Below, one piece after another: positions 7,049 through 13,932 of a stretch of 24,622 nt of DNA. The position numbers and the translations under genes were made by a program. Source of the DNA: Erysipelotrichaceae bacterium UBA6182 (GTDB lineage Bacteria > Bacillota_I > Bacilli_A > Erysipelotrichales > Erysipelotrichaceae); contig DITO01000155.1 in the NCBI GenBank assembly GCA_002422065.1, positions 1 through 24,622 on the forward strand, written 5' to 3'. Position 1 is the stretch's first letter. Every line of letters starts with the position of its first letter. The notes beneath the pieces were generated by a model. The model saw only the letters and a list, made by a program, of their open reading frames with translations, was not told the origin of the DNA and searched no databases.

Positions 7049-7855
7049 ATGAAAAAATTCTTATTTGTATCAATGATTGCACTTGCTCTTGCTGCTTGTG
7101 CTCCGTCAACTTCAACAGAAGATTCCATTATTGTAGGTTTAGAATGTGATTATGCTCCATTTAACTGGACACAATTAGAAGAAACAGAAACATCTGTAAG
7201 AATTGAAGGAAATATTGGTTATTGTGATGGGTATGATATCACTGTCGCTAGAACCATCGCTTCTGAACTTGGTAAAACCCTTATTGTTAAGCAAATTGGT
7301 TGGGAAGGTTTAGAACCAGCATTAGCATCTGGTGAAATTGATATGATTGTTGCTGGTATGACTGATACTGAAGAACGTCGTCAACGTGTTGCTTTCTCTG
7401 TTCCATACTATGCAAGTGATATGGTTCTAGTTGTTAGAAAAGATTCAACCTTTGCTAGTGCTACTAGTTTAGCTGATTTTACTGGAGCTAATGTAGTTGC
7501 CCAACGTGGAACATTCCATGATTCGTTAGTTGATCAAATCCCTAGTGTTAATCACATGACTCCCTTAGCAACTTTCCCTTTACTCGTAAACTCTGTGATG
7601 TCTTTAGAAGCAGATGCATTAGTATCTGAAAATCCTGTGGCTATCTCTATTGTTAAGAATAACCCAGATCTTACTATTATTCGATTTAATCAAGGAAGCG
7701 GTTTTCAAACAAGTTTTGAAGACACTACAGTTTCTGTTGCTTTAAGACAAGTTGATACAGAATTACTTGCAAGCATTAATACTATCTTGGGTAATATTAG
7801 CTCCGAACAACGTAATACATGGATGGCTGATGCCATCGATAGACAACCAGAATAA
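7049..7855 (+). CDS. Lysine/polar amino acid ABC transporter substrate-binding lipoprotein
   Basis: This 268-residue binding protein captures the amino acid outside the membrane. Residues 1-16 are a lipoprotein signal with lipobox LAAC; Cys17 is lipidated. The family-3 fold is shown by DYAPFNWT, GYDITVARTIASELGKTL, and VAGMTDTEERRQRVAFSVPYY, in which the Arg of TEERRQRV normally binds the ligand carboxylate. Two further cysteines (in GLECDY and GYCDGYD) lie on either side of an inserted TQLEETETSVRIEGN loop and may form a disulfide. A GAGGAGG site precedes the ATG. It is first in a binding protein-permease-ATPase operon. Lysine specificity is inferred from the riboswitch. Confidence 0.92.
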   Translation: MKKFLFVSMIALALAACAPSTSTEDSIIVGLECDYAPFNWTQLEETETSVRIEGNIGYCDGYDITVARTIASELGKTLIVKQIGWEGLEPALASGEIDMIVAGMTDTEERRQRVAFSVPYYASDMVLVVRKDSTFASATSLADFTGANVVAQRGTFHDSLVDQIPSVNHMTPLATFPLLVNSVMSLEADALVSENPVAISIVKNNPDLTIIRFNQGSGFQTSFEDTTVSVALRQVDTELLASINTILGNISSEQRNTWMADAIDRQPE

Positions 7856-8643
7856 TGAATCGTGTTCCTTTGCCCCCTGATTTAATCGGTGGGGCTTTAG
7901 GTATTTATGAGCGATATGCCCCGCTGTTTTGGTTCGGAGTTCGAAACACGCTTATTATTTCGCTTAGTGCTACTGTTATTGGTCTGTTTATTGGTTTATT
8001 CTTTGCTTCTCTTAAGCAACTAAAGATTGATAAAAAAGATAATACAATAGTTAAGTTTAGTAAAGTTGTATTAAGAGTGATTGCTAATCTTTATATTGAG
8101 ATATTTAGAGGCACACCAATGATTGTACAAGCTATCTTCTTGTATCATGGTTTAAGACCAATTATTGGGTGGACACCATTAACCGCTGGTATTGTCATTG
8201 TATCGATTAATACTGGAGCATATATGGCTGAAATCATTCGCGCTGGGATACAATCCATTGATAATGGACAATATGAAGCATCACGTTCTCTTGGTATGAA
8301 TCATTTATTAACTATGGTCTTTGTTATTCTTCCACAAGCAATTAAGAATGCATTCCCTGCTATTGGTAATGAGTTTGTAGTCAACATTAAAGACACTGCA
8401 GTACTAAATGTAATCGGTGTTAGTGAGCTCTATTTTCAATCAACTGCAGTTGCAGGTATTGTGTTTAGATTTAGAGATACATTCTTAATCACAGCATTGA
8501 TCTATTTATTCTTAACATTTACAACAACACAGTTACTTAGAATTGCTGAAAAGAAACTTGATACTCCGGAAGGTTTAGTTGGAGCTTCAAGTTCATCGAG
8601 TAAGAATTTCTTTGGTTTTAAACGTAAAGGAGGTTCATCATGA
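7855..8643 (+). CDS. Lysine/polar amino acid ABC transporter permease
   Basis: The 262-residue permease has an N-terminal GVRNTLIISLSATVIGLFIG membrane segment, the family's EIFRGTPMIVQAIFLYHG, and the EAA loop YEASRSLGMNHLLTMVFVIL. It is longer than the first permease in the window because of an extra hydrophilic stretch after the first helix (KQLKIDKKDN) and a Ser/Lys-rich tail (ASSSSSKNFFGFKRKGG). The ATG shares its A with the stop codon of the binding-protein gene (TAATG) and has no ribosome site, so translation is probably coupled. It overlaps the ATPase gene by 4 nt. Confidence 0.94.
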   Translation: MNRVPLPPDLIGGALGIYERYAPLFWFGVRNTLIISLSATVIGLFIGLFFASLKQLKIDKKDNTIVKFSKVVLRVIANLYIEIFRGTPMIVQAIFLYHGLRPIIGWTPLTAGIVIVSINTGAYMAEIIRAGIQSIDNGQYEASRSLGMNHLLTMVFVILPQAIKNAFPAIGNEFVVNIKDTAVLNVIGVSELYFQSTAVAGIVFRFRDTFLITALIYLFLTFTTTQLLRIAEKKLDTPEGLVGASSSSSKNFFGFKRKGGSS

Positions 8644-9365
8644 TTGATATTCAACATCTTTCAAAATCATTTGGAAAACAAGAAGTACTTCATGATATCA
8701 GCCTAAATGTTCAAGAAGGAGAAGTTGTTTGTTTAATTGGGGCTTCTGGTTCTGGTAAAAGCACATTACTTCGGTGTGTTAACTTATTGGAAACACCTAA
8801 TGCTGGTAAGATTGTTGTGGATGATATAGATATCACTGCATCATTCAATATTGATGAGTATCGTACAAAAGTTGGGATGATCTTTCAATCATTCAATCTA
8901 TTTCCGCATCTTAATGTATTAAAGAACTGTACGCTTGCACAACGAAAAGTACTAAAGAGAACAGTGGAAGAAGCAGAGCAAATTGCCTATGAAAACCTAA
9001 AAAAAGTAGGGATGATTGATTTTGCGACAATGAATGTGACTAAACTATCAGGCGGTCAAAAGCAACGTGTTGCGATTGCTCGTGCATTGTGTATGAATCC
9101 AAAAATATTACTTCTTGATGAACCAACATCGGCTTTAGACCCAGAACTTGTAGGAGAAGTCCTTGATGTTATCAAAGATCTTGCAAAGTCAGGACTTACC
9201 ATGCTTATAGTTACTCATGAAATGAGCTTTGCGAAAGATGTTGCTGATAAGGTTGTATTCATGGATCAAGGAGTTGTTATTGAAGCAGAGCACCCTTCTA
9301 TACTATTTAATAATCCAAAACATGAGCGAACACAAGCATTCTTAGCAAGAATTGTTCATCAATAG
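8640..9365 (+). CDS. Lysine/polar amino acid ABC transporter ATP-binding protein
   Basis: The 241-residue ATPase has Walker A GASGSGKST (34-42), Q-loop MIFQSFNLF (80-88), signature LSGGQKQR (136-143), Walker B ILLLDEP (156-162) with TSALDP, and the H-loop in VTHEMSFAKDVAD. All active residues are present. It is closely similar in layout to the ATPase at 3285-4025 but is in the reverse gene order and in a separately controlled operon. A GGAGG site lies within the end of the permease gene. A terminator follows its stop. Confidence 0.95.
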   Translation: MIDIQHLSKSFGKQEVLHDISLNVQEGEVVCLIGASGSGKSTLLRCVNLLETPNAGKIVVDDIDITASFNIDEYRTKVGMIFQSFNLFPHLNVLKNCTLAQRKVLKRTVEEAEQIAYENLKKVGMIDFATMNVTKLSGGQKQRVAIARALCMNPKILLLDEPTSALDPELVGEVLDVIKDLAKSGLTMLIVTHEMSFAKDVADKVVFMDQGVVIEAEHPSILFNNPKHERTQAFLARIVHQ

Positions 9366-9390
9366 AAAGACGCAACTTGCGTCTTTTTTC
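9366..9390 (+). terminator. Terminator of the lysine transporter operon
   Basis: AAAGACGCA and TGCGTCTTT form a 9-bp perfect hairpin around ACT, followed by a T-run, directly after the ATPase stop. It closes the operon. Confidence 0.93.
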
Positions 9391-9434
9391 TTACATCTTT
9401 GCAACATAGTTTCGTTTAATCAAAATCAATTTAA

Positions 9435-9464
9435 TGAGATAATGTTCATGACAAAGAATGTCGT
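9435..9464 (+). promoter_or_regulatory. Probable cueP promoter with a dyad at the start site
   Basis: TGAGATAAT at 9435-9443 looks like an extended -10. The dyad ATGACA-AAGAA-TGTCGT (9448-9464) covers the expected transcription start and abuts the AAAGGAG ribosome site of cueP. It could be a repressor site or an RNA hairpin. It does not match the CopY (TACAnnTGTA) or GC-rich CsoR consensus, so the regulator is unknown. Confidence 0.4.
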
Positions 9465-9475
9465 AAAGGAGAAAT

Positions 9476-10048
9476 ATGAAAAGATTATTATTGTCACTTA
9501 CAGCAATCAGTGTAGTACTACTCGTTGCTTTTCAATTAGGATTGTTTGGTTCACAAAAATCTATCCTTGAAAACTATGCTCTAGAAGATATGTCAGTAGA
9601 AGCAATGGTTCTAGCTCTTGAAACAAAAAGTATAGATACTACAGGACTTGTAGCAAGCATTAATTCTGAATTCCTAGTTCTAGAAACAGAAAAAGATAAA
9701 ATTACAGTAGCGTTACCAGAAGATCGTTTCTATTTATCTTTTGCTCCATACATAACTAATACCCATCCTTGTAATACTCATTTCTTAACATCATGTCAAA
9801 GTGAGCTTAGAAATGAACAATTTCAAATTAAAGTTGTCTTAGATGATGGTACTGTCATTATTGATGAAACTTTAACTAGTGCTCAAAATGGGTTTGTAGG
9901 GGTTTGGTTACCTAAGAATATTAAAGGTGTTTTACATATTGAGTATGATGATTTACATGTAAGTTCACCGATCGAAACTTTTGAAGCTAGTCCCACTTGT
10001 TTAACTACCCCATTACAACTTGTAAAAAATGTCTCACTTCTTTCATAG
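9476..10048 (+). CDS. cueP: CueP-family copper-binding protein
   Basis: The 190-residue product resembles the periplasmic copper protein CueP of Salmonella. Three cysteines at 99, 107 and 175 have spacings of 8 and 68 residues, the same as the Cys96/Cys104/Cys172 copper ligands known from CueP. Around them are NTHPCNTHFLTSCQSEL and ASPTCLTTPLQL, and the conserved SAQNGFVGVWLPKN core. Residues 4-22 are hydrophobic: a signal peptide or membrane anchor, with no lipobox cysteine, so it should act outside the membrane. A good AAGGAG site precedes the ATG. In Salmonella CueP holds copper and helps supply it to superoxide dismutase; the role here is inferred. It stands alone, with its own promoter and terminator and no copper ATPase next to it. 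Confidence 0.88.
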   Translation: MKRLLLSLTAISVVLLVAFQLGLFGSQKSILENYALEDMSVEAMVLALETKSIDTTGLVASINSEFLVLETEKDKITVALPEDRFYLSFAPYITNTHPCNTHFLTSCQSELRNEQFQIKVVLDDGTVIIDETLTSAQNGFVGVWLPKNIKGVLHIEYDDLHVSSPIETFEASPTCLTTPLQLVKNVSLLS

Positions 10049-10062
10049 AGTGAGCTTTTTTT
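10033..10062 (+). terminator. Terminator of cueP
   Basis: CTCACT and AGTGAG form a 6-bp stem, followed after one C by seven T. The stop codon of cueP lies in the loop, so the hairpin overlaps the last codons. Confidence 0.85.
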
Positions 10063-10114
10063 ATATATTTTTATTGATAAAGCGGTTAAATTTGACTTCT
10101 TTTATTAATAGTAC

Positions 10115-10143
10115 TTGTGGTTTGTCTAATACTTTGATAAATT
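10115..10143 (+). promoter_or_regulatory. Probable promoter of the ATP-grasp gene
   Basis: TTGTGG (10115-10120), a 17-nt spacer and TAAATT (10138-10143), preceded by TG at the extended -10 position. The start would be near 10150, giving a very short leader with a GGGGG ribosome site before the ATG at 10162. Confidence 0.5.
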
Positions 10144-10161
10144 ACAATTGCGGGGGTTCAT

Positions 10162-11169
10162 ATGCGAAATATTGGGTACATGATTGAACGTATCTTATCA
10201 ATGAATATATTAGGAATTTTTGATGTTGCAAATAAAGTGCATAAGAAGACTAAACGCAACCGACTTGTTTTAATCATTGATATTATTTGGTGTGGATTAA
10301 GGCATATGGCTGGGTATGTTGACTACTATGTCTTTGAAATGTATAACCTGAATGAACAACAAAGAAGAACTGTGATGACTCGAGGTCGCAACAATGCTTT
10401 CATTCGAGAACTCAATAATCCTAAGTTTAGATATATATTTGAAAGTAAGAAGATTTTTCATACTCAGTTTAGTGATTTAATAAAACGAGAATGGTTAAGT
10501 CTAGAAGATTCTACATTCGTTGAGTTTGCTCAGTTTGTTGAAATAAGAAAAGACATTCTAGCGAAATCAAATACGATCAATGGTTCATGTTGTAATGAAA
10601 AAATTGTGATAGCGGATTTTGATGATATGTATTCGTTATGGTATTATCTTCAAGATAAGAAATGCACTATCATTGAAGATGTAATTATCCAACACCACCA
10701 AATGCAACAAATACAGCCAGATTCATTAAACTCTATTCGTTTTGTGACCATATTTCTTGATGATAAAGTTCATATTGTAAGAGCATATTTACGAATCGGT
10801 AAAAGTCATAGTGTTAATAGCTATGATGGTGGAAGTATGGTTGTCCCTATTGATGTTAAAACAGGTATTATCCATGATGTGGCTGTCGATAAGTCTGGTA
10901 ACTATTATCGTCAACATCCGGTGACTAATACACGAATACAAGGATTTCATGTACCCTATTGGAATGAATGCTTAGACCTAGTTAAGGATGCGGCAACAAG
11001 AACTGATCAAGTAAGATTAGTTGGGTGGGATGTTGGACTGTCCATTAATGGACCACTATTAATTGAAGGAAATCAATTTCCTTGTCATGATATTTATCAA
11101 CTACCACTCCATACTCCTAAAAAGATTGGAATGGTTCCAGAGTTTAAAGAAATAATAAGAACAAAATAA
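10162..11169 (+). CDS. Sugar-transfer-associated ATP-grasp protein
   Basis: A 335-residue protein that I assign to the sugar-transfer-associated ATP-grasp family (ATPgrasp_ST). The C-terminal half carries the family pattern in order: LNSIRFVTIF (189-198), YLRIGKSHSVNSYDGGSMVVPID (in pieces: RAYLRIGKSH and NSYDGGSMVVPID), HPVTNTRIQGFHVPYW (252-267) and VGWDVGLSINGPLLIEGN (287-304), where the Glu and Asn normally bind Mg-ATP. The glycine-rich loop region is odd (KSNTINGSCCNEKI, with CC where glycine is usual). Such enzymes are often near polysaccharide genes; none are here. No signal peptide; residues 33-56 are moderately hydrophobic. Substrate unknown; it may ligate an amino acid or similar group to a cell-surface sugar precursor. 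Confidence 0.78.
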   Translation: MRNIGYMIERILSMNILGIFDVANKVHKKTKRNRLVLIIDIIWCGLRHMAGYVDYYVFEMYNLNEQQRRTVMTRGRNNAFIRELNNPKFRYIFESKKIFHTQFSDLIKREWLSLEDSTFVEFAQFVEIRKDILAKSNTINGSCCNEKIVIADFDDMYSLWYYLQDKKCTIIEDVIIQHHQMQQIQPDSLNSIRFVTIFLDDKVHIVRAYLRIGKSHSVNSYDGGSMVVPIDVKTGIIHDVAVDKSGNYYRQHPVTNTRIQGFHVPYWNECLDLVKDAATRTDQVRLVGWDVGLSINGPLLIEGNQFPCHDIYQLPLHTPKKIGMVPEFKEIIRTK

Positions 11170-11199
11170 AAAATAGATGATTGCTCATCTATTTTTTTT
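11165..11199. terminator. Bidirectional terminator between convergent genes
   Basis: AAATAGATGA and TCATCTATTT form a 10-bp hairpin around TTGC, with a T-run on the plus strand and an A-rich stretch on the other side that gives a broken T-run on the minus strand. It serves the ATP-grasp gene and the rimP-rbfA operon, which meet here. Confidence 0.88.
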
Positions 11200-11530
11200 A
11201 GTCTTTTAGTGTAGCTTTTAAAATCTCATCAATACGATTACCACGTTCAAGTGAATCATCAATCTCAAATAATAGCGAAGGTATCTTTTTAACTTTAAGC
11301 TTTGAACCTAAAGAAGAGCGAATGAATCCTTTTGCTTTATCAAGATTATCCATGAGGTTGTTTTGACCTTGAGGAAATGTAACAAATATTTTAGCAGTTG
11401 AATAGTCTTTAGTAAGTTGTACATCAGTAATGGTAACCCATTTTAATGTTGGGTCTTTAACCTCACTCATTAAAATAAGTGAGACTTCCTTACGAATAAT
11501 CCCTTCAAGACGTTCTAGTTTAATTGTCAT
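11198..11530 (-). CDS. rbfA: Ribosome-binding factor A
   Basis: RbfA (110 residues) is a 30S assembly factor that binds 16S rRNA and is needed for late maturation and cold adaptation in known bacteria. The sequence has the KH-like fold pattern: RLEGIIRKEVSLILMSEVKD, then WVTITDVQLTKDYSTAKIFV, and the C-terminal IPSLLFEIDDSLERGNRIDE. These match the family along its length. It is the last gene of the rimP operon, 2 nt after infB, with a GGAG site at a rather long distance from the ATG. Its terminator overlaps the stop. Confidence 0.96.
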   Translation of the reverse strand: MTIKLERLEGIIRKEVSLILMSEVKDPTLKWVTITDVQLTKDYSTAKIFVTFPQGQNNLMDNLDKAKGFIRSSLGSKLKVKKIPSLLFEIDDSLERGNRIDEILKATLKD

Positions 11531-11532
11531 AA

Positions 11533-13380
11533 TTACTCACGCTCCACTTCAACTGATCCGAATGCTTCAATTAAATCGCCTTCTTTAAGATCATTAAAGT
11601 TCTCAATGGTTAAACCACAATCAAACCCTGAAGTAACTTCCTTAGCATCATTAGCAAAACGTTTCAATGAACTTAAACGACCAGTATAGACAACAATTCC
11701 ATCACGAATGAGACGAACATGTCCATTTCTTACTAGCTTACCATCAGTAACCATACATCCTGCAATGGTACCAATCTTAGATGCTTTAAATATTTGTCGA
11801 ACAGAAGCTTGTCCAAGGATGATTTCTTCAAAGACAGGATCAAGCATCCCCTTCATTGCAGCTTCCATTTGCTCAACTACTTTATAAATAATGTTGTGTA
11901 ATCGAATATCAACACCTTGTTCTTGTGCAATCTTACGAATTGCAGCAGTAGGGCGAACATTAAAACCAATAATAATAGCCTTTGAAGCAGCAGCTAGCAT
12001 AACATCACTCTCTGAAATTGCACCCGCTGTGTTACGAATAACATTAACACGGACTGATTCAACATCTACTTTTTCCAGTGAAGATCGTACAGCTTCAGCA
12101 CTACCTTGTACATCAGCTTTAATAATTAGTGGAATTTCTTGAACATTTCCTTCTTTGATTTGTTTTGATAAATCATCGAGGGATAGCGCAGAAGAATTTC
12201 TTCTTTCAGTCTCAATCTTAGCTTGTGAGCGTTTATCCGCAATGGCACGAGCTTGACGTTCATTATGGAATACTTTAAAGATATCTCCCGCTTGAGGAAC
12301 ATCATTAAGACCAATAATTTCTACTGGCGTTGCTGGTCCTGCTTCTTTTATTTCTTTTCCTTCATCATCAGTCATTTTTCTTACTTTACCGAAGCAAGCA
12401 CCGACAACAACAGGATCACCAACACGAAGAGTTCCATTTTGAACGAGTAGTGTTGTTACTGGACCACGTCCTTTATCAAGTTTAGCCTCAACAACTGTAC
12501 CTACAGCTTCACGTTTAGGATTAGCTTGTAGATTTCCAACTTCTGTTAAGACAAGAATTGTTTCAAGAACTTCTTTAATACCTTCATTTTTTAATGCAGA
12601 AATACGTAAATAGATTGTATCTCCACCCCACTCTTCTGGAGTTAAACCTAAATCAGCTAACTGATTCATGACTTTGTCTGGATTAGCAGTTTCTTTATCC
12701 ATTTTGTTTACAGCAACAATAATAGGAACTCCCGCAGCTTTTGCATGATCAAGAGCTTCACGTGTTTGAGGCATAACACCATCATCAGCAGCAACTACGA
12801 TAATAACTAAATCCGTAATTTTTGCTCCACGTGCTCGCATTGCTGTGAAAGCTTCGTGACCTGGAGTATCTAAAAATGTAATACGCTTACCACTGTAATC
12901 AATTTGATACGCCCCAATGTGTTGAGTAATACCACCAAACTCACCAGAAACGACTTTTGATTTACGAATAGTATCAAGTAGTGTGGTCTTACCATGGTCA
13001 ACATGACCCATGATTGTTACAACAGCAGGTCTTTCGATAAGATCTGCAGGATCATCTTGAATACTATCTTCTAAACTTGTTTCATCAAAGATCTCTTCTT
13101 TAATAACTTCAACTCCAAATTCAAGACATACAAGCTCAACTAAATCATCATCCATAATTGAGTTAATGGTAACCATTTTCCCAAGCATAAATAATAGTTT
13201 AATAACTTCACTTGCATTCTTTTTAAGTTTTTCAGCTAATTCACCAACTGTAATTCCATCAGTGTATTTAATTTCTTTAACAGTTTCTACTACTTTTCTT
13301 GGAGCAAATGTACCCGAATTAGTATTAGTATTCGGTTTACGATTACGATTAGCTGGTTTTCTTGAGTTGTTTCTTTTCAT
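11533..13380 (-). CDS. infB: Translation initiation factor IF-2 (short form)
   Basis: IF-2 brings initiator fMet-tRNA to the 30S subunit and promotes 50S joining with GTP hydrolysis. At 615 residues it is a short form: a brief basic N-terminus (NRNRKPNTNTNSG), one IF2-N domain (about 35-95, DGITVGELAEKLKK), then the G domain with GHVDHGKT (125-132), DTPGHEAF (171-178) and NKMD (225-228), then domains II, III and the C2 tRNA-binding domain ending GFDCGLTIENFNDLKEGDLI. The ATG overlaps the ylxQ stop by 4 nt and has a GGTGAAGGA site. It lacks the long variable N-terminus of many Firmicutes IF-2 proteins. Confidence 0.97.
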   Translation of the reverse strand: MKRNNSRKPANRNRKPNTNTNSGTFAPRKVVETVKEIKYTDGITVGELAEKLKKNASEVIKLLFMLGKMVTINSIMDDDLVELVCLEFGVEVIKEEIFDETSLEDSIQDDPADLIERPAVVTIMGHVDHGKTTLLDTIRKSKVVSGEFGGITQHIGAYQIDYSGKRITFLDTPGHEAFTAMRARGAKITDLVIIVVAADDGVMPQTREALDHAKAAGVPIIVAVNKMDKETANPDKVMNQLADLGLTPEEWGGDTIYLRISALKNEGIKEVLETILVLTEVGNLQANPKREAVGTVVEAKLDKGRGPVTTLLVQNGTLRVGDPVVVGACFGKVRKMTDDEGKEIKEAGPATPVEIIGLNDVPQAGDIFKVFHNERQARAIADKRSQAKIETERRNSSALSLDDLSKQIKEGNVQEIPLIIKADVQGSAEAVRSSLEKVDVESVRVNVIRNTAGAISESDVMLAAASKAIIIGFNVRPTAAIRKIAQEQGVDIRLHNIIYKVVEQMEAAMKGMLDPVFEEIILGQASVRQIFKASKIGTIAGCMVTDGKLVRNGHVRLIRDGIVVYTGRLSSLKRFANDAKEVTSGFDCGLTIENFNDLKEGDLIEAFGSVEVERE

Positions 13381-13682
13381 TCCTTCACCTCTTTCAATGC
13401 TTCTTTAATTTGCTTAGCCAATGCATTATGAATAATTGCACATGCAACACGTGATGTTTTCCCTATTGCCTTAGAAAGTTCAATAGAAGTAAAACTTTCA
13501 ATAACTTCGACATGATAGAAAGCACACTTGTCTTTTAACTGCTTACGTGTTCTATTGGATGCATCATTGGTAATAATGACTAAACTAGCTTTATTAGCGC
13601 GAATTGATGGAAGAATTTGATCTCCAGTCACTAGACCATTCGCTTTTGCACATATACCTAACAAGTAGAGACTATGATTCAT
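13377..13682 (-). CDS. ylxQ: L7Ae/L30e-family RNA-binding protein YlxQ
   Basis: A 101-residue protein of the L7Ae/eL8 kink-turn family. It begins LYLLGICAKANGLVTGDQIL, the usual YlxQ opening, and contains KASLVIITNDASNRTRKQL, where the N-D-A-S stretch lies in the RNA-binding loop. It sits between ylxR and infB as in other Firmicutes. Kink-turn binding is known for some homologues; the cellular role is unclear. The ATG lies within the last codons of ylxR (11-nt overlap) and has no ribosome site, so translation is probably coupled. Confidence 0.9.
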   Translation of the reverse strand: MNHSLYLLGICAKANGLVTGDQILPSIRANKASLVIITNDASNRTRKQLKDKCAFYHVEVIESFTSIELSKAIGKTSRVACAIIHNALAKQIKEALKEVKE

Positions 13683-13932
13683 TCATATATGAGCGCAGTT
13701 GTTCAATAAAAGATGGGTCTAGGGTCACTTCTAATGCACGTTCGAGCGCTTTTCGTTTAATCGCAATATCAATTGCTTCTTGGCTCTTTTTAAGATAAGC
13801 CCCACGTCCATTCATACGACCGGACGTGTCAATGACAACAGTGCCTTCAGGAGTTCTCACAATACGTAATAACTCTTTTTTAGGCAGTTGCTCTTGTGTT
13901 GCAACACATTTTCTTAGAGGGATTTTTTTCAT
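13672..13932 (-). CDS. rnpM: YlxR / RNase P modulator RnpM
   Basis: An 86-residue DUF448 protein. The typical marks are RKCVATQEQLPKKELLRIVR near the N-terminus and the GRMNGRGAYL segment (38-47). Homologues bind RNA, and the Bacillus protein has been described as a modulator of RNase P (RnpM). The ATG overlaps the nusA stop by 1 nt, and its AGGAGG ribosome site is made by the GAG-GAG-GAA codons for the last three Glu of NusA. It is followed by ylxQ and infB. Confidence 0.92.
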   Translation of the reverse strand: MKKIPLRKCVATQEQLPKKELLRIVRTPEGTVVIDTSGRMNGRGAYLKKSQEAIDIAIKRKALERALEVTLDPSFIEQLRSYMNES

